Shown here piece by piece: positions 1-8,121 of a DNA stretch of 37,086 bases (the first letter of the stretch is position 1; the number at the start of each line of letters is the position of its first letter). The stretch is taken from assembly GCF_002006345.1 (NCBI RefSeq), contig NZ_LZZM01000205.1, forward strand, positions 1 to 37,086, written 5' to 3'. The notes beneath the pieces were generated by a model that was not told the origin of the DNA, ran no database searches, and was given only the letters and a program-made list of their open reading frames with translations. The position numbers and the translations under genes are program-made. This DNA comes from Clostridium puniceum. GTDB taxonomy: Bacteria > Bacillota > Clostridia > Clostridiales > Clostridiaceae.

Positions 1-1
1 A

Positions 2-1411
2 GATTATATTGACGATCAAAATTTATTAGATGATAAAGATGAATTCATATGGAAAAAATATTTTAATGAATTTGAAATTAATTTTCGAAAAAAATATGAT
101 GAATGGAGAAAAAACATTTTTAAATACTATACTGATGAAGAAGAAGGACATGAATATACTAATGAAGAGGAAGATCACATTAACAAATATTCCAATGCGT
201 GTTTTTATAATTTATGTGAAACAATATATGGATTAAGAAATTCTTGTGCTCTTATGATTGAAAGAGCATATATTGAAGCACCTTCAAGTAAGGAACAAGT
301 TTCTGGAAATATATATATATATTATGCTAAAGACAATCAATATAGAAGTATAGCAAAAATTATAGAAAATCGTATAAGTGAAGATTATAAAGAGTTATTT
401 ATAATTTTAGCTAAATGCAATGAAGATATGGATTATTATTCAAGGTTTAAAGAAAATGTTAATAAAGTAACTTTAAATAAAAGAATATTTTGCATATTAT
501 ATAATTGGGAGTCGTATAAAAATCAATCATTTAGCAAAAAAAATGAGGAGATACTAGCAGTCAATGATAACCAGAATCTTATTGATGCCATAAAATTTAA
601 TGTTTCTAGAAAGATAGGAATTTCAAAGGAAAAAATTATTGTGACAGAATATTTTAACGATATTGATCTAAATACATTGGAAGTTCTAGAAAAAAATAAT
701 GATTTTTTACATTTATTAACCAATATAAAAGAGGCAAGTGAAGAAATTGGAATATCTATAAAAATCAAACCTTCAAGTAAAGAAAAAATAATAAATATAT
801 CATTAAATCAAGAAAGAATGAGTGTTCAAGCCCTAGTTGGTATGCTTTATGAGAGGTATAATGGTTATTTGGTTGACTTATGGAATAGAATAATTGAAGG
901 AGAAAAAACAAATAATAAACATCAAAAATACTACTATAGTGAAATCCGCACCATAATTGGAAACAGAAAAGATGATTATAAGGAATACAAGCATATATCT
1001 TATGAAAATTCTAATGAAGAAAAGAAAAAGATAATTGATTTTAGCTTAAGGAATGGTGATTATAATGATAGTAAGACCATATTAAAAATGCTGGTTAATT
1101 ATGGTTATCATATTGTTGGATTTAATTCTAATGAAAGTAAAATTATAGTATCAGTTAATGGAGAAATATCTCAGGAAGATAAAGATAAACTGATAAAATC
1201 AATAAAGGGAAGACTTGAAGAAAGTGCTATAAACTATTTTGAAAGTGCTTTTTTAATTAATATATCAAAAAATAAATTTAACCATAATAATTTGTACAAA
1301 GCTCTGGAATCTGAAAAAAATATAACTATTGATGATTTTTATAATGCTTTTAAAGAAGTATTTAAAAAGATGAGCGAAAATATATTAAGATATGAAGTTT
1401 CACTTCAATAA
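2..1411 (+). CDS. Unrecognised protein, 5' end cut off by the window edge
   Basis: The frame is open from base 2, so about 469 residues are visible and the true start lies left of the window. The ATG at 254 is internal: the same frame reads upstream without a stop (DYIDDQNLLDDKDEF...) and has the same acidic, Lys- and Asn-rich composition. No signal peptide, membrane segment or catalytic motif is evident. The N-terminal visible part is very acidic (EEEGHEY, NEEEDH), and the middle alternates hydrophobic strands with charged helices. A palindromic terminator follows within 25 bases, so this is the last gene of its transcript. I do not recognise the family. Confidence is high that it is coding and nil for function. 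Confidence 0.8.
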   Translation, partial: DYIDDQNLLDDKDEFIWKKYFNEFEINFRKKYDEWRKNIFKYYTDEEEGHEYTNEEEDHINKYSNACFYNLCETIYGLRNSCALMIERAYIEAPSSKEQVSGNIYIYYAKDNQYRSIAKIIENRISEDYKELFIILAKCNEDMDYYSRFKENVNKVTLNKRIFCILYNWESYKNQSFSKKNEEILAVNDNQNLIDAIKFNVSRKIGISKEKIIVTEYFNDIDLNTLEVLEKNNDFLHLLTNIKEASEEIGISIKIKPSSKEKIINISLNQERMSVQALVGMLYERYNGYLVDLWNRIIEGEKTNNKHQKYYYSEIRTIIGNRKDDYKEYKHISYENSNEEKKKIIDFSLRNGDYNDSKTILKMLVNYGYHIVGFNSNESKIIVSVNGEISQEDKDKLIKSIKGRLEESAINYFESAFLINISKNKFNHNNLYKALESEKNITIDDFYNAFKEVFKKMSENILRYEVSLQ

Positions 1412-1432
1412 ATATAAAATTATTCCCCTATT

Positions 1433-1479
1433 AAAAAATCCTATGTAATAATTGCCATAATTATTACATAGGATTTTTT
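1433..1479 (+). terminator. Strong bidirectional terminator
   Basis: A perfect 21-bp stem (1433-1453 with 1459-1479, loop GCCAT) ends in a run of T and begins with a run of A, so it can stop transcription from either side. It closes the gene ending at 1411. Confidence 0.9.
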
Positions 1480-1494
1480 ATTTAAATTCTTTTT

Positions 1495-1572
1495 TTAAAC
1501 TAAGACTCAGGTTCTTATCAAGACTTTCAAATATAGGTTGATCATAATATTGATGCAAAGAAACCACAAGTT
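1495..1572 (-). pseudogene. Decayed second copy of the ilvN 3' end
   Basis: Bases 1495-1572 match 2795-2885, the last codons and stop of intact ilvN, in the same orientation. The first 19 bases are identical. The copy then lacks 13 bases (taattttaagaac) and continues with about three mismatches before diverging near 1572. The 13-base loss shifts the frame, so the fragment is not coding. It lies directly beside a recombinase remnant, with intact ilvN on the far side of that remnant. This is the arrangement left when an element inserts in a gene's 3' end and displaces the original end. A plain partial duplication is the alternative. Confidence 0.85.
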
Positions 1573-1580
1573 TCACTTAA

Positions 1581-2205
1581 AATAACTTGAATGATATTTG
1601 GCTTAAATACATACTTTTAGAAGGATATAGAATAAAAAACAGCTTTGAATACGTAATATACCTCCATATAAATAGAGATGTATTTTTTGTTATTAAAAGA
1701 TTTACTAGATGAATTTGTATTGGAATTAGAAATGATCCGATATCTGATGTCAAATTATTAAAACAAAATAATCCTATTATTAATGTATTTGCAGAAGAAG
1801 AGGTTAATCGTATGCTAAATATTTTTAAGGGAAACCGATTCTTACCAATCAAAGATAAAGCAATTTTATGTAGAAGCTATAGAAAGGGAAGTAAAGATAG
1901 CAGGTAAAAAAGCTAATATAAATGAAAACGTGAGATGTTCTCCAAACACCTGCCGTCATTATTTTTCTATTCAAAGGCTAAAGAATAATTTGGATTTTTA
2001 TTCTTTGTCTAGAATTTTAGGTCACAAAAACACAAATATTGCAAGGGTATATTTAGAGAATTTAAAATATGTAGAAATACTAGAAAAGAGTTTAAAGACT
2101 AGTTCGTTATCTAATAAATATGTAAAAGTAATAAAAGCTGATTTAGATAATAAGAGTGTAACATTAAGTCAAACAGATAAAGTTGATAAAAATAGTCTTG
2201 TATAA
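1581..2205 (+). pseudogene. Broken tyrosine recombinase (XerC/D-like integrase)
   Basis: Two frames together give parts of a tyrosine recombinase. Frame one (from 1581) has a TGA at 1710-1712 and then reads NPIINVFAEEEVNRMLNIF and LPIKDKAIL, the start of the catalytic domain. Near 1855-1867 the frame changes. The rest reads YVEAIEREVKIAG, then SPNTCRHYFSIQRL, ILGHKNTNIARVYLENLK and the C-terminal tail. RH, GH and the final Tyr fit the box II His-x-x-Arg, His and nucleophile Tyr of the family. The segment that should hold the box I Arg (after DKAIL) is deleted, and the N-terminal core-binding domain is shortened. It is therefore inactive. It sits between the two copies of the ilvN 3' end. Confidence 0.85.
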
Positions 2206-2304
2206 ATCATTGAATTATGTTAATATTAAATTACAGATTAAACTAACATTATTTAGAATTAGACTCCCAAGAAGATAATTACAAAACTATTTTTTTAAAG
2301 CAAT

Positions 2305-2348
2305 AAAAATAAAGTAATAGAGAGTAAAAACTTTATTACTTTATTTTT
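2305..2348 (+). terminator. Terminator after the recombinase remnant
   Basis: Perfect 15-bp stem, aaaaataaagtaata at 2305-2319 with tattactttattttt at 2334-2348, ending in a T run. AT-rich but long; works in either direction on paper. Confidence 0.7.
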
Positions 2349-2412
2349 ATAAAGTTAAAATTAGGATTATTTATATTGAATAATATATTTTTATAAGTGA
2401 GGTGAAATAAAT

Positions 2413-2583
2413 ATGGGAAATATAATGAAAATTAACTTATATGCTGAACATAAAGGCAAAAAGAAAAATAAAATGAATTTAAAAACTGTTGAAGAAGCTA
2501 TTTTTAAATACAATAATTGGATAAAGAAAACCAATAGAGAGGATAAAATAGAAAACTATGAGGAATTTTTGCAAGCTCAGTAG
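2413..2583 (+). CDS. Small protein of 56 aa, unknown function
   Basis: ATG at 2413 follows an AGGTGA ribosome binding site (2399-2404) at 8 bases. The 56-residue product is basic in its first third (HKGKKKNK) and then predicts one amphipathic helix (TVEEAIFKYNNWIKK) and an acidic tail. It has its own terminator 11 bases after the stop. It lies inside the segment bounded by the ilvN 3' copy and ilvN, so it may be cargo of the decayed element. I do not recognise it. The good ribosome binding site, terminator and coherent composition argue that it is real. Confidence 0.6.
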   Translation: MGNIMKINLYAEHKGKKKNKMNLKTVEEAIFKYNNWIKKTNREDKIENYEEFLQAQ

Positions 2584-2593
2584 TTACTTTTAA

Positions 2594-2640
2594 AGGGATA
2601 GTAGACAGAAGAAATTTTGTTTTACTATCCCTATTTTTTT
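2594..2640 (+). terminator. Terminator of the 56-aa gene
   Basis: Stem agggatagta (2594-2603) with tactatccct (2623-2632), followed by a T-rich tail. Confidence 0.85.
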
Positions 2641-2680
2641 GTTTTTATTAACAGTGTGAAAATAATGGTATATTATGAGC

Positions 2681-2736
2681 GTGATATAACATATTAATTA
2701 ATTATTTTACCTACTCTCCGATTATGTTATATATCA
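2681..2736. repeat. Inverted repeat downstream of ilvN
   Basis: GTGATATAACAT (2681-2692) pairs with ATGTTATATATCAC (2723-2736), with two extra bases in the right arm and a 30-base spacer. There is no T run, so it is not a standard terminator. It lies between the convergent 56-aa gene and ilvN and may help end the ilv transcript or be an old binding site. Confidence 0.45.
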
Positions 2737-2799
2737 CAATTTAATAATTAATAGAGATGTAAATTAAAATTCTATAAAGCCTTTCAGAGCCTCATTAAA

Positions 2800-3102
2800 C
2801 TAAGACTCAGGTTTAATTTTAAGAACCTTATCAAGACTTTCAAATATAGATTGATCATAATCTTGATGCAAAGAAACCTCAAGTACGTCATATAATTTTT
2901 CTAATTGTTTTATTATTTGATCTAAAACAAAATCATTTTTTACTAATAAAAACATTTTACTTGTAGAACCATCGCCTATTTGAGCACATAAAATTCCTTC
3001 TAGGTTAAAGGCACGTCTTGCAAAAAGACCAGTTATATGGCTCATGACACCAGAGTGGTTTCTTACAACAAGTTCAATAAGATAAAAATTAGTATTAATC
3101 AT
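2800..3102 (-). CDS. ilvN: Acetohydroxyacid synthase small (regulatory) subunit
   Basis: Product of 100 residues, one ACT domain from about residue 6 to 80 (VVRNHSGVMSHITGLFARRAF, then NLEGI). This is the length of E. coli IlvN (AHAS I) rather than the roughly 160 residues of IlvH, so the second C-terminal domain is absent. The ACT domain binds branched-chain amino acids, usually Val, and passes feedback inhibition to IlvB. It overlaps the end of ilvB by 8 bases, so translation is coupled and both lie behind the T-box. ATG follows an AAGGA site. Its 3' end (2795-2885) exists as a second, decayed copy at 1495-1572. Confidence 0.93.
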   Translation of the reverse strand: MINTNFYLIELVVRNHSGVMSHITGLFARRAFNLEGILCAQIGDGSTSKMFLLVKNDFVLDQIIKQLEKLYDVLEVSLHQDYDQSIFESLDKVLKIKPES

Positions 3103-4777
3103 TTAATCCTTCACCGCCTATCATTTCTATGTTTGATTCACCTGGAGGAACCATTGGAAGAACATTTTCTGCTTCTTTGATTGGAACATTAATTAAATAA
3201 GGACCATCTATAGATAATATTTCTTCTAATTTCTTCAAAGGCTCATCTTCAGTTCCTAAATCGCAAGCTGGAATACCAAAGCCTTCAGCTATAACTTTAA
3301 AGTTTGGATTTGATATAAAATGTGATGCTATATAATGTTCGTTATAAAATAATTCTTGTTGCTGACGTACTAGCCCTAAATGATGATTATTTAATATGAA
3401 GATTTTTATGTTTAGATTAAAATCAGCAAGTGTTGCAAGCTCTTGAATATTCATTAATATAGATCCATCTCCACTAAAGTCAATTATAGTTTTATCCTTA
3501 TTTGCTAATGCGGCACCTATAGCAACAGGAATGCCAAAACCCATTGTTCCAAGACCGCTTGAGGTCAATAATGACTTTGTTTTTTTAAAAGGATACCTTT
3601 GTGCTACCCACATTTGATGCTGCCCAACATCAGTAGTAATAATAGTATCATCTGGCAACCTATTTCCTATAAAAGGAATAATATTAGCTGGATGTAATGC
3701 ATTCTCATAGGATGGAAGAGGATATTTTTCTTTAAAACATTTAACTCTTTCAATCCAAGACTTTCTAGGTTGTGCTTCAATATGTGGAATAATAGCTTCT
3801 ATAAAATTATAAATGTTTGCAACCATTGAAAGACTACTTGCTTTAATCTTATTTATTTCAGAAGGATCAATATCAATATGAATAATAGAAGCGTTAGGAC
3901 AAAACTTTTCTATATTCCCAGTAGCTCTATCATCAAATCTTACACCTAAGGCTAATATTAAATCAGCTTCATTAAGGAGATAATTAGTAAAAGGGGCACC
4001 ATGCATTCCTAACATTCCAAGACTTAATTCATCATCACAAGGAAAAGCTCCTAATCCCATAAGACTTAAGGCTACAGGAATATTACTTTTCTTAGCAAAA
4101 TCATATAAACTACTACAGGCATTAGAATTAATTACTCCGCCGCCAGCATAAATTACAGGTTTCTTAGAATTGTTGATTAATTCAGCTATACAGTAAAGGG
4201 TAGAGGTCTTCAAATCTTTTTTTGAATTAACAATTTTATCTTTTGAAATCTTAGAAGGGAATTGTTCTAATTCAATAACCTGATTTTGAATATTTTTGGG
4301 AATATCAATTAATACAGGTCCAGGTCTGCCTTCTAATGCTATTTTAAAGACTTCAGGAATTACAGTAAAAAGTTCATCTATACTTCTAATTAAAAAATTA
4401 TGTTTAGTAATAGGTATGGTTAAACCATAAGCATCTACCTCCTGGAAAGCATCTGTTCCTATTGATGATAATGATACTTGCCCTGTTATAGCAACTAAGG
4501 GTATAGAATCAAGCTTTGCATCAGCAATAGCGGTTAATAAATTAGTAACTCCAGGTCCAGAAGTTGCAAAACATACACCAACTGTATTTGTGCTTCTAGA
4601 AATTCCTTGTGCAATAAAACCAGCTCCTTGTTCATGACGAGCTAATATATGTTTAATTTTGCTTTTGTATAGGGCGTCATAAAGTGGAAGATTAAAACCG
4701 CCTGGAATACCTGATATATATTCTACACCTTCATTTTCTAATAATTTAATAACAATTTCAGAACCTTTATATTTCAA
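3095..4777 (-). CDS. ilvB: Acetohydroxyacid (acetolactate) synthase large subunit
   Basis: Condenses two pyruvates to acetolactate, or pyruvate plus 2-ketobutyrate to acetohydroxybutyrate, using TPP, Mg and FAD. This is the first common step to Val, Leu and Ile. Visible are GIPGG, the catalytic Glu in RHEQGAG, the TSGPG loop, the PYR and FAD-binding middle domains, and the TPP motif GDGSILMNIQE. At the Trp that favours 2-ketobutyrate in most AHAS (Trp464 in E. coli AHAS II) this protein has Gln (LGLVRQQQELFY), as does E. coli AHAS I. With the short IlvN this suggests an AHAS I-like, Val/Leu-directed enzyme. The TTG at 4777 is chosen because TTAGGAG lies 8 bases before it; a GTG at 4786 lies inside that site. 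Confidence 0.93.
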   Translation of the reverse strand: MKYKGSEIVIKLLENEGVEYISGIPGGFNLPLYDALYKSKIKHILARHEQGAGFIAQGISRSTNTVGVCFATSGPGVTNLLTAIADAKLDSIPLVAITGQVSLSSIGTDAFQEVDAYGLTIPITKHNFLIRSIDELFTVIPEVFKIALEGRPGPVLIDIPKNIQNQVIELEQFPSKISKDKIVNSKKDLKTSTLYCIAELINNSKKPVIYAGGGVINSNACSSLYDFAKKSNIPVALSLMGLGAFPCDDELSLGMLGMHGAPFTNYLLNEADLILALGVRFDDRATGNIEKFCPNASIIHIDIDPSEINKIKASSLSMVANIYNFIEAIIPHIEAQPRKSWIERVKCFKEKYPLPSYENALHPANIIPFIGNRLPDDTIITTDVGQHQMWVAQRYPFKKTKSLLTSSGLGTMGFGIPVAIGAALANKDKTIIDFSGDGSILMNIQELATLADFNLNIKIFILNNHHLGLVRQQQELFYNEHYIASHFISNPNFKVIAEGFGIPACDLGTEDEPLKKLEEILSIDGPYLINVPIKEAENVLPMVPPGESNIEMIGGEGLND

Positions 4778-4869
4778 AAAAATCACTCCTAACGTAAAAT
4801 TTTATGTTTTCTAATAAGTTTCACTTTATGAAGCACAAGAAATATTAATTAATTTTTATAATTTTCTAT

Positions 4870-5160
4870 AATAAAAAACTCCTCATCCTATAATAATAGG
4901 ACGAAGAGGATATCATCGCGGTACCACCTAAATTTGTATAAATTATATACACACTCATCATAATACAGGTTAAAAACCGATATTACTGTCCTTTTAACGG
5001 TAGACCATCCGTTTAATTCTACACTCTACAAAAGATTTCGATTAAAAACTCAAAGGCTACATTCCATATACATCTCATGAGAACTTACAGCAACCATTCT
5101 CTCTCTGTGTTTAAATAACATATGTACTCTTCCTTATCACAGTTTATACTTTATTAACTT
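4870..5160 (-). promoter_or_regulatory. T-box leader of ilvBN, probable valine (GUA) specifier
   Basis: On the minus strand the T-box core TAGGTGGTACCGCG lies at 4930-4917. It is followed by a terminator stem (4908-4896 with 4891-4879, loop TATT) and a T run. Stem I shows TGTGATAAGGAAGAGTA near its 5' base, an AGAGAG tract, GGTTGCTG, and the closing CCTTTGAGTT. In the specifier loop the bases GAAT-GTA-G-CC (5064-5055) place GUA, a Val codon followed by a purine, opposite the AGTA element. Uncharged tRNA-Val pairing there and at the T-box would favour the antiterminator and switch on ilvBN when valine is short. The T-box is certain; the exact specifier is read by eye. Confidence 0.93.
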
Positions 5161-5166
5161 TAATTA

Positions 5167-5196
5167 ATTATATTAAAAAAAGTTTGTATTTGTCAA
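5167..5196 (-). promoter_or_regulatory. Sigma-A promoter for the T-box/ilvBN transcript
   Basis: On the minus strand TTGACA (5196-5191) and TATAAT (5172-5167) are both perfect, separated by 18 bases, and end just before the T-box leader. Confidence 0.85.
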
Positions 5197-5419
5197 TGAT
5201 AATTTCAAATTTATACTAAATATAACGTATACATTACATAATATTCAGAAAAATTAAATAAACACTTATAATAACTAATTGACCTTTTAATTTTGAAAGT
5301 AAAAATTAATTTTATAGTTATAATGAGTAAATAGCAATACTGTCTTTACTATTTAGAAATAATAACGTAATATTGTTAATGATATCCATTAGTAATATCT
5401 TTTGGGAGGAGTAAATAAT

Positions 5420-6108
5420 ATGAATAAATTAGAATTTTTGGGAAGAGGTTTTGGATATAATGTGACAGAAGGAAATACCTCTAGTTATATAAAAAATGAT
5501 GATACTTTATTATTAATAGATTTTGGAGAAAGTATATTTCAAAAAATTGTGACTAAGAATTTAATTGAAGGAATAAAAAATGTACATGTACTTATCACCC
5601 ATATGCATTCTGATCATATAGGCTCACTCGGAAGTTTTGTAGGTTATTGTTATTGGAGACAAAAGATTAGAATAAATATATATTTTCATGAAAAAGAAAA
5701 AAATAACAGAATTTTCAAAACTTACTGGTGCTGTTGAAGGGGAAAGCTTTATTGTATATAGTACAAATAATAAAAGAATTAAATTTAACTTTAAATTCTT
5801 CACTTACTAAGCATGTAGAAACTCTTAATACATATTCATTTTTGATAAAATTTGATTATGGAAACAGTATTTTTTATAGTGGAGATACTTATGAAACTAA
5901 TTTTAATGTTATTCCTTTTTTAGATGAAGGAAATATAATATATCAAGGTACTTGTTTAAATGATATGGAAGGAAATGTACATACATCCTTAAGAGTTTTA
6001 AGTGAATTAGTTCCAGAACAATATAGAAAAAAGTATTCCGTATTCATATCGATGATGATAATTTCATTGAAAAAGCTAAAGAAAAAGGATTTCAAGTGGT
6101 TAATTTAA
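5420..6108 (+). pseudogene. Metallo-beta-lactamase-fold hydrolase, broken by frameshifts
   Basis: Starts at ATG 5420 behind GGGAGGAG; the TTG at 5402 precedes that site and is not used. The first part has the MBL core: LLLIDFGES, then the metal motif HMHSDHIGSLGSFV (HxHxDH). Around 5660-5705, in an A-rich stretch, the frame moves and continues as ITEFSKLTGAVEGESF. Near 5800-5815 it moves again to KHVETLNTYSFLI, YSGDT and NVHTSLRVLSELVP. Near 6035-6045 a third shift would restore HIDDDNFIEKAKEKGF. Together the three frames give a nearly complete RNase Z-like or YhfI-like small MBL protein. With three shifts in about 350 bases it cannot make the full enzyme unless these are sequencing errors. 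The PHP gene follows at once. Confidence 0.8.
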
Positions 6109-6135
6109 TTAGGTTAATAATAAGAAGGTGTATTT

Positions 6136-7014
6136 ATGAATTATAGAATTGATTTACATACTCACACTAATATTTCAGATGGAGCTTCAACTCCTAAAAA
6201 GTTAATAGAAGATGCTGTTTTAGAAAATATAAAAGCCATAGCTTTAACTGATCATGATAATATTGCTGGTATCAGAGATGCAGCTAAATATGCAAAAGAA
6301 AATAATATTGATTTTTTAAATGGAATAGAAATAAGTTCTTTATATAAAGATGGAAGGATGCTTCATATTTTAGGTATAGGAATTGATATTGAAAATGAAA
6401 GTTTTTTAAATGCTTTTTATAATATGAAAAAGGAAAGAGAAGATAGAATAAAACATATATTAATGGAAATTAGTAAAAAAGGCATCAATATATCAATTGA
6501 TGAGTTGAGAGGAAATTCCTTAAGTGAATATCTAGATAGATATGATGTTTATAGATATTTTATAAAAAATAATATCTGTAAATCTCCACAGGAAATTTGG
6601 GATAAATTTTTAGATCCAATTCCATATAATGAAGGAGAACTTCTAAGTGTTGAAGAGTCTATTAATATGATAAAAAAAGCAGGAGGAGTATCCTTTTTAG
6701 CTCATTACAATAAATCAATTGGTTTTGCAGGACTAAATACTGATGAAATCGAAAAGGAAGTGAAGAATTTAATTAATTTAGGATTAGATGGAATAGAAAA
6801 ATATTATCCTTCATTTACAGAACAGGATTGTATTTTCTTAGATAATATTATAAATAAATATAATTTGATGTATTCTGGAGGAACTGATTATCATGGAGAA
6901 AATAGGCCAGATATAAAAATTGGTTCTGGAAAAAATAATAATTTATTTATTCCATATAGCATTTACAAGAATATTATCCAAACAATTAATATGAGCAAAG
7001 GCGATAATCATTAA
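6136..7014 (+). CDS. PHP-domain phosphoesterase
   Basis: Product of 292 residues with the four PHP metal motifs: DLHTHTNISDG near residue 6, LTDHDNIAG near 38, GIEIS near 63 with a following His in MLHILGIG, then FLAHYNKS near 192 and GTDYHGENRPD near 253. This is the arrangement of the YciV/TrpH group, whose characterised members remove phosphate from nucleoside 3',5'-bisphosphates or trim short RNA 5' ends. The substrate here cannot be read from sequence. It is cytosolic, with no signal peptide or membrane segment. ATG follows AAGGTG at a normal distance and overlaps the frame-corrected end of the MBL pseudogene, so the two were probably one operon. Confidence 0.88.
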   Translation: MNYRIDLHTHTNISDGASTPKKLIEDAVLENIKAIALTDHDNIAGIRDAAKYAKENNIDFLNGIEISSLYKDGRMLHILGIGIDIENESFLNAFYNMKKEREDRIKHILMEISKKGINISIDELRGNSLSEYLDRYDVYRYFIKNNICKSPQEIWDKFLDPIPYNEGELLSVEESINMIKKAGGVSFLAHYNKSIGFAGLNTDEIEKEVKNLINLGLDGIEKYYPSFTEQDCIFLDNIINKYNLMYSGGTDYHGENRPDIKIGSGKNNNLFIPYSIYKNIIQTINMSKGDNH

Positions 7015-7157
7015 GAGCATAATATATTATTTAATAATTCGTTGGGTAGATTTATAGTAAATTTAGACAATAAAATTGTTTATACTACAATGATTATGGT
7101 GTAAAATAGTATATGAAAATAATCATGTAAATTGATTTTAATGTTAGGAGAACTTTA

Positions 7158-7757
7158 ATGTTAAGTCATAAAGGTACTATAGATTTAGAAACTAATAACT
7201 TTATATTAAGACCTTTTACATCTAAAGATATTCCAGATATGTATCATAATTGGGCATCTGATAAAGAAGTTGCCAAATATCTTACATGGGTAGAACATTG
7301 TAATATAGAAAAAACTAATATGATAGTTACGTTTTGGGAGAAGTCTTATAAAAGCAAGGAATATTACAATTGGGCAATAGAAGATAAATACAGCAAGCAT
7401 GTTATTGGAAGTATTAATCTTATGAATTTAGACAATTATAATGAGAATTGTGAAATTGGATATTGTATAGGTCAGGACTTTTGGAATCAAGGTATAATGA
7501 CGGAAGTATTAAATCAAATTATTGAATTTTCATTTGTAGAAGTTGGTTTTGAGCGTATTACAGCCAGAAGGCATATAAATAATATAGCTTCAGGAATGTT
7601 ACTTAAAAAATGTAAATTTGCCTATGAAGGTACTTTAAGAAATGTAGTGAAGGATAACAAAGGAGCTTTTGTTGATTGTAAATATTATTCTATATTAAAA
7701 GTGGAATATTTCAAGGAAAAAAAGAAGACAGAACTTATAGAGCGTGTGGAAATTTGA
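7158..7757 (+). CDS. GNAT acetyltransferase, RimJ/RimL type
   Basis: Product of 199 residues. It begins with the family's N-terminal strand (TNNFILRPFTSKDIPDMYHNWASD), then IGSINLMNLD, CEIGYCIGQDFWNQGIMTEVLNQII (the acetyl-CoA loop region) and ITARRHINNIASGMLLKKCKF, typical of the RimJ/RimL/SpeG-like branch (Pfam Acetyltransf_3). These enzymes move acetyl from acetyl-CoA to protein N-termini, amino acids or antibiotics, and the acceptor here is unknown. ATG follows TTAGGAG. A hairpin after the stop probably ends the transcript. It is a stand-alone gene with its own upstream gap of about 140 bases. Confidence 0.88.
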   Translation: MLSHKGTIDLETNNFILRPFTSKDIPDMYHNWASDKEVAKYLTWVEHCNIEKTNMIVTFWEKSYKSKEYYNWAIEDKYSKHVIGSINLMNLDNYNENCEIGYCIGQDFWNQGIMTEVLNQIIEFSFVEVGFERITARRHINNIASGMLLKKCKFAYEGTLRNVVKDNKGAFVDCKYYSILKVEYFKEKKKTELIERVEI

Positions 7758-7785
7758 TTTAAAAAATAAATTAATTCATGAATGT

Positions 7786-7816
7786 AGGAGAGTAGATGCT
7801 TAAGGTATCTACTCCT
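7786..7816 (+). terminator. Hairpin after the acetyltransferase gene
   Basis: Stem aggag-ag-tagat (7786-7797) with atctactcct (7807-7816) with a 2-base bulge. The tail is only moderately T-rich (ttcaaactttt), so it is a weak terminator. Confidence 0.5.
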
Positions 7817-7989
7817 TCAAACTTTTAAAGCAAATTAAATTTTAAATAAACTATATCATATAGTTAAAAAATACATATAACATACATACAGAGTATGAAA
7901 TTTAGTTTATATAATAATTATTATGTAAACTAAACTATACTAAAATTACCTTAGTGCGGCGGATAATCTAAATAAAGTTTTTATATAAA

Positions 7990-8055
7990 ATGAACAAAAG
8001 ACTGAAAGTATATTTACTAGAAAAAATAATTAGTAAATATATTTTTAGTCTTTAA
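7990..8055 (+). promoter_or_regulatory. Leader hairpin and possible 21-codon upstream ORF before the ABC-F gene
   Basis: Of the 365-base gap 7758-8121, the main feature is a long hairpin: 7997-8019 pairs with 8030-8052 over about 23 bp with two mismatches, and TTTAATTTT follows. An ATG at 7990 opens a 21-codon frame that ends with TAA at 8053-8055, so the ORF runs exactly across the hairpin. It has no convincing ribosome binding site. The structure lies 66 bases before the ABC-F start and could be a plain terminator or a translation-linked attenuator as in some ABC-F resistance genes. Earlier in the gap are AACTATAT-c-ATATAGTT (about 7850) and an imperfect dyad around 7900-7940. Confidence 0.5.
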
Positions 8056-8121
8056 TTTTGGATTCTTAACTTCATGTGTTAAAATAATGAGTATATAATG
8101 CATAAAGGAGTAACAAAATAA

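Noticed and set aside
30..236. 68-codon plus-strand frame at the left edge
   Set aside because: Another frame is open from base 2 through 1411 with coherent acidic composition and contains this stretch; this frame is a shadow.
1577..1852. Minus-strand 91-codon open frame
   Set aside because: It is antisense to the recombinase remnant, has no ribosome binding site and no recognisable protein features.
2681..2736. Inverted repeat as an attachment site of the element
   Set aside because: It is not repeated at the left junction; the ilvN 3' copies fit much better as the att sites.
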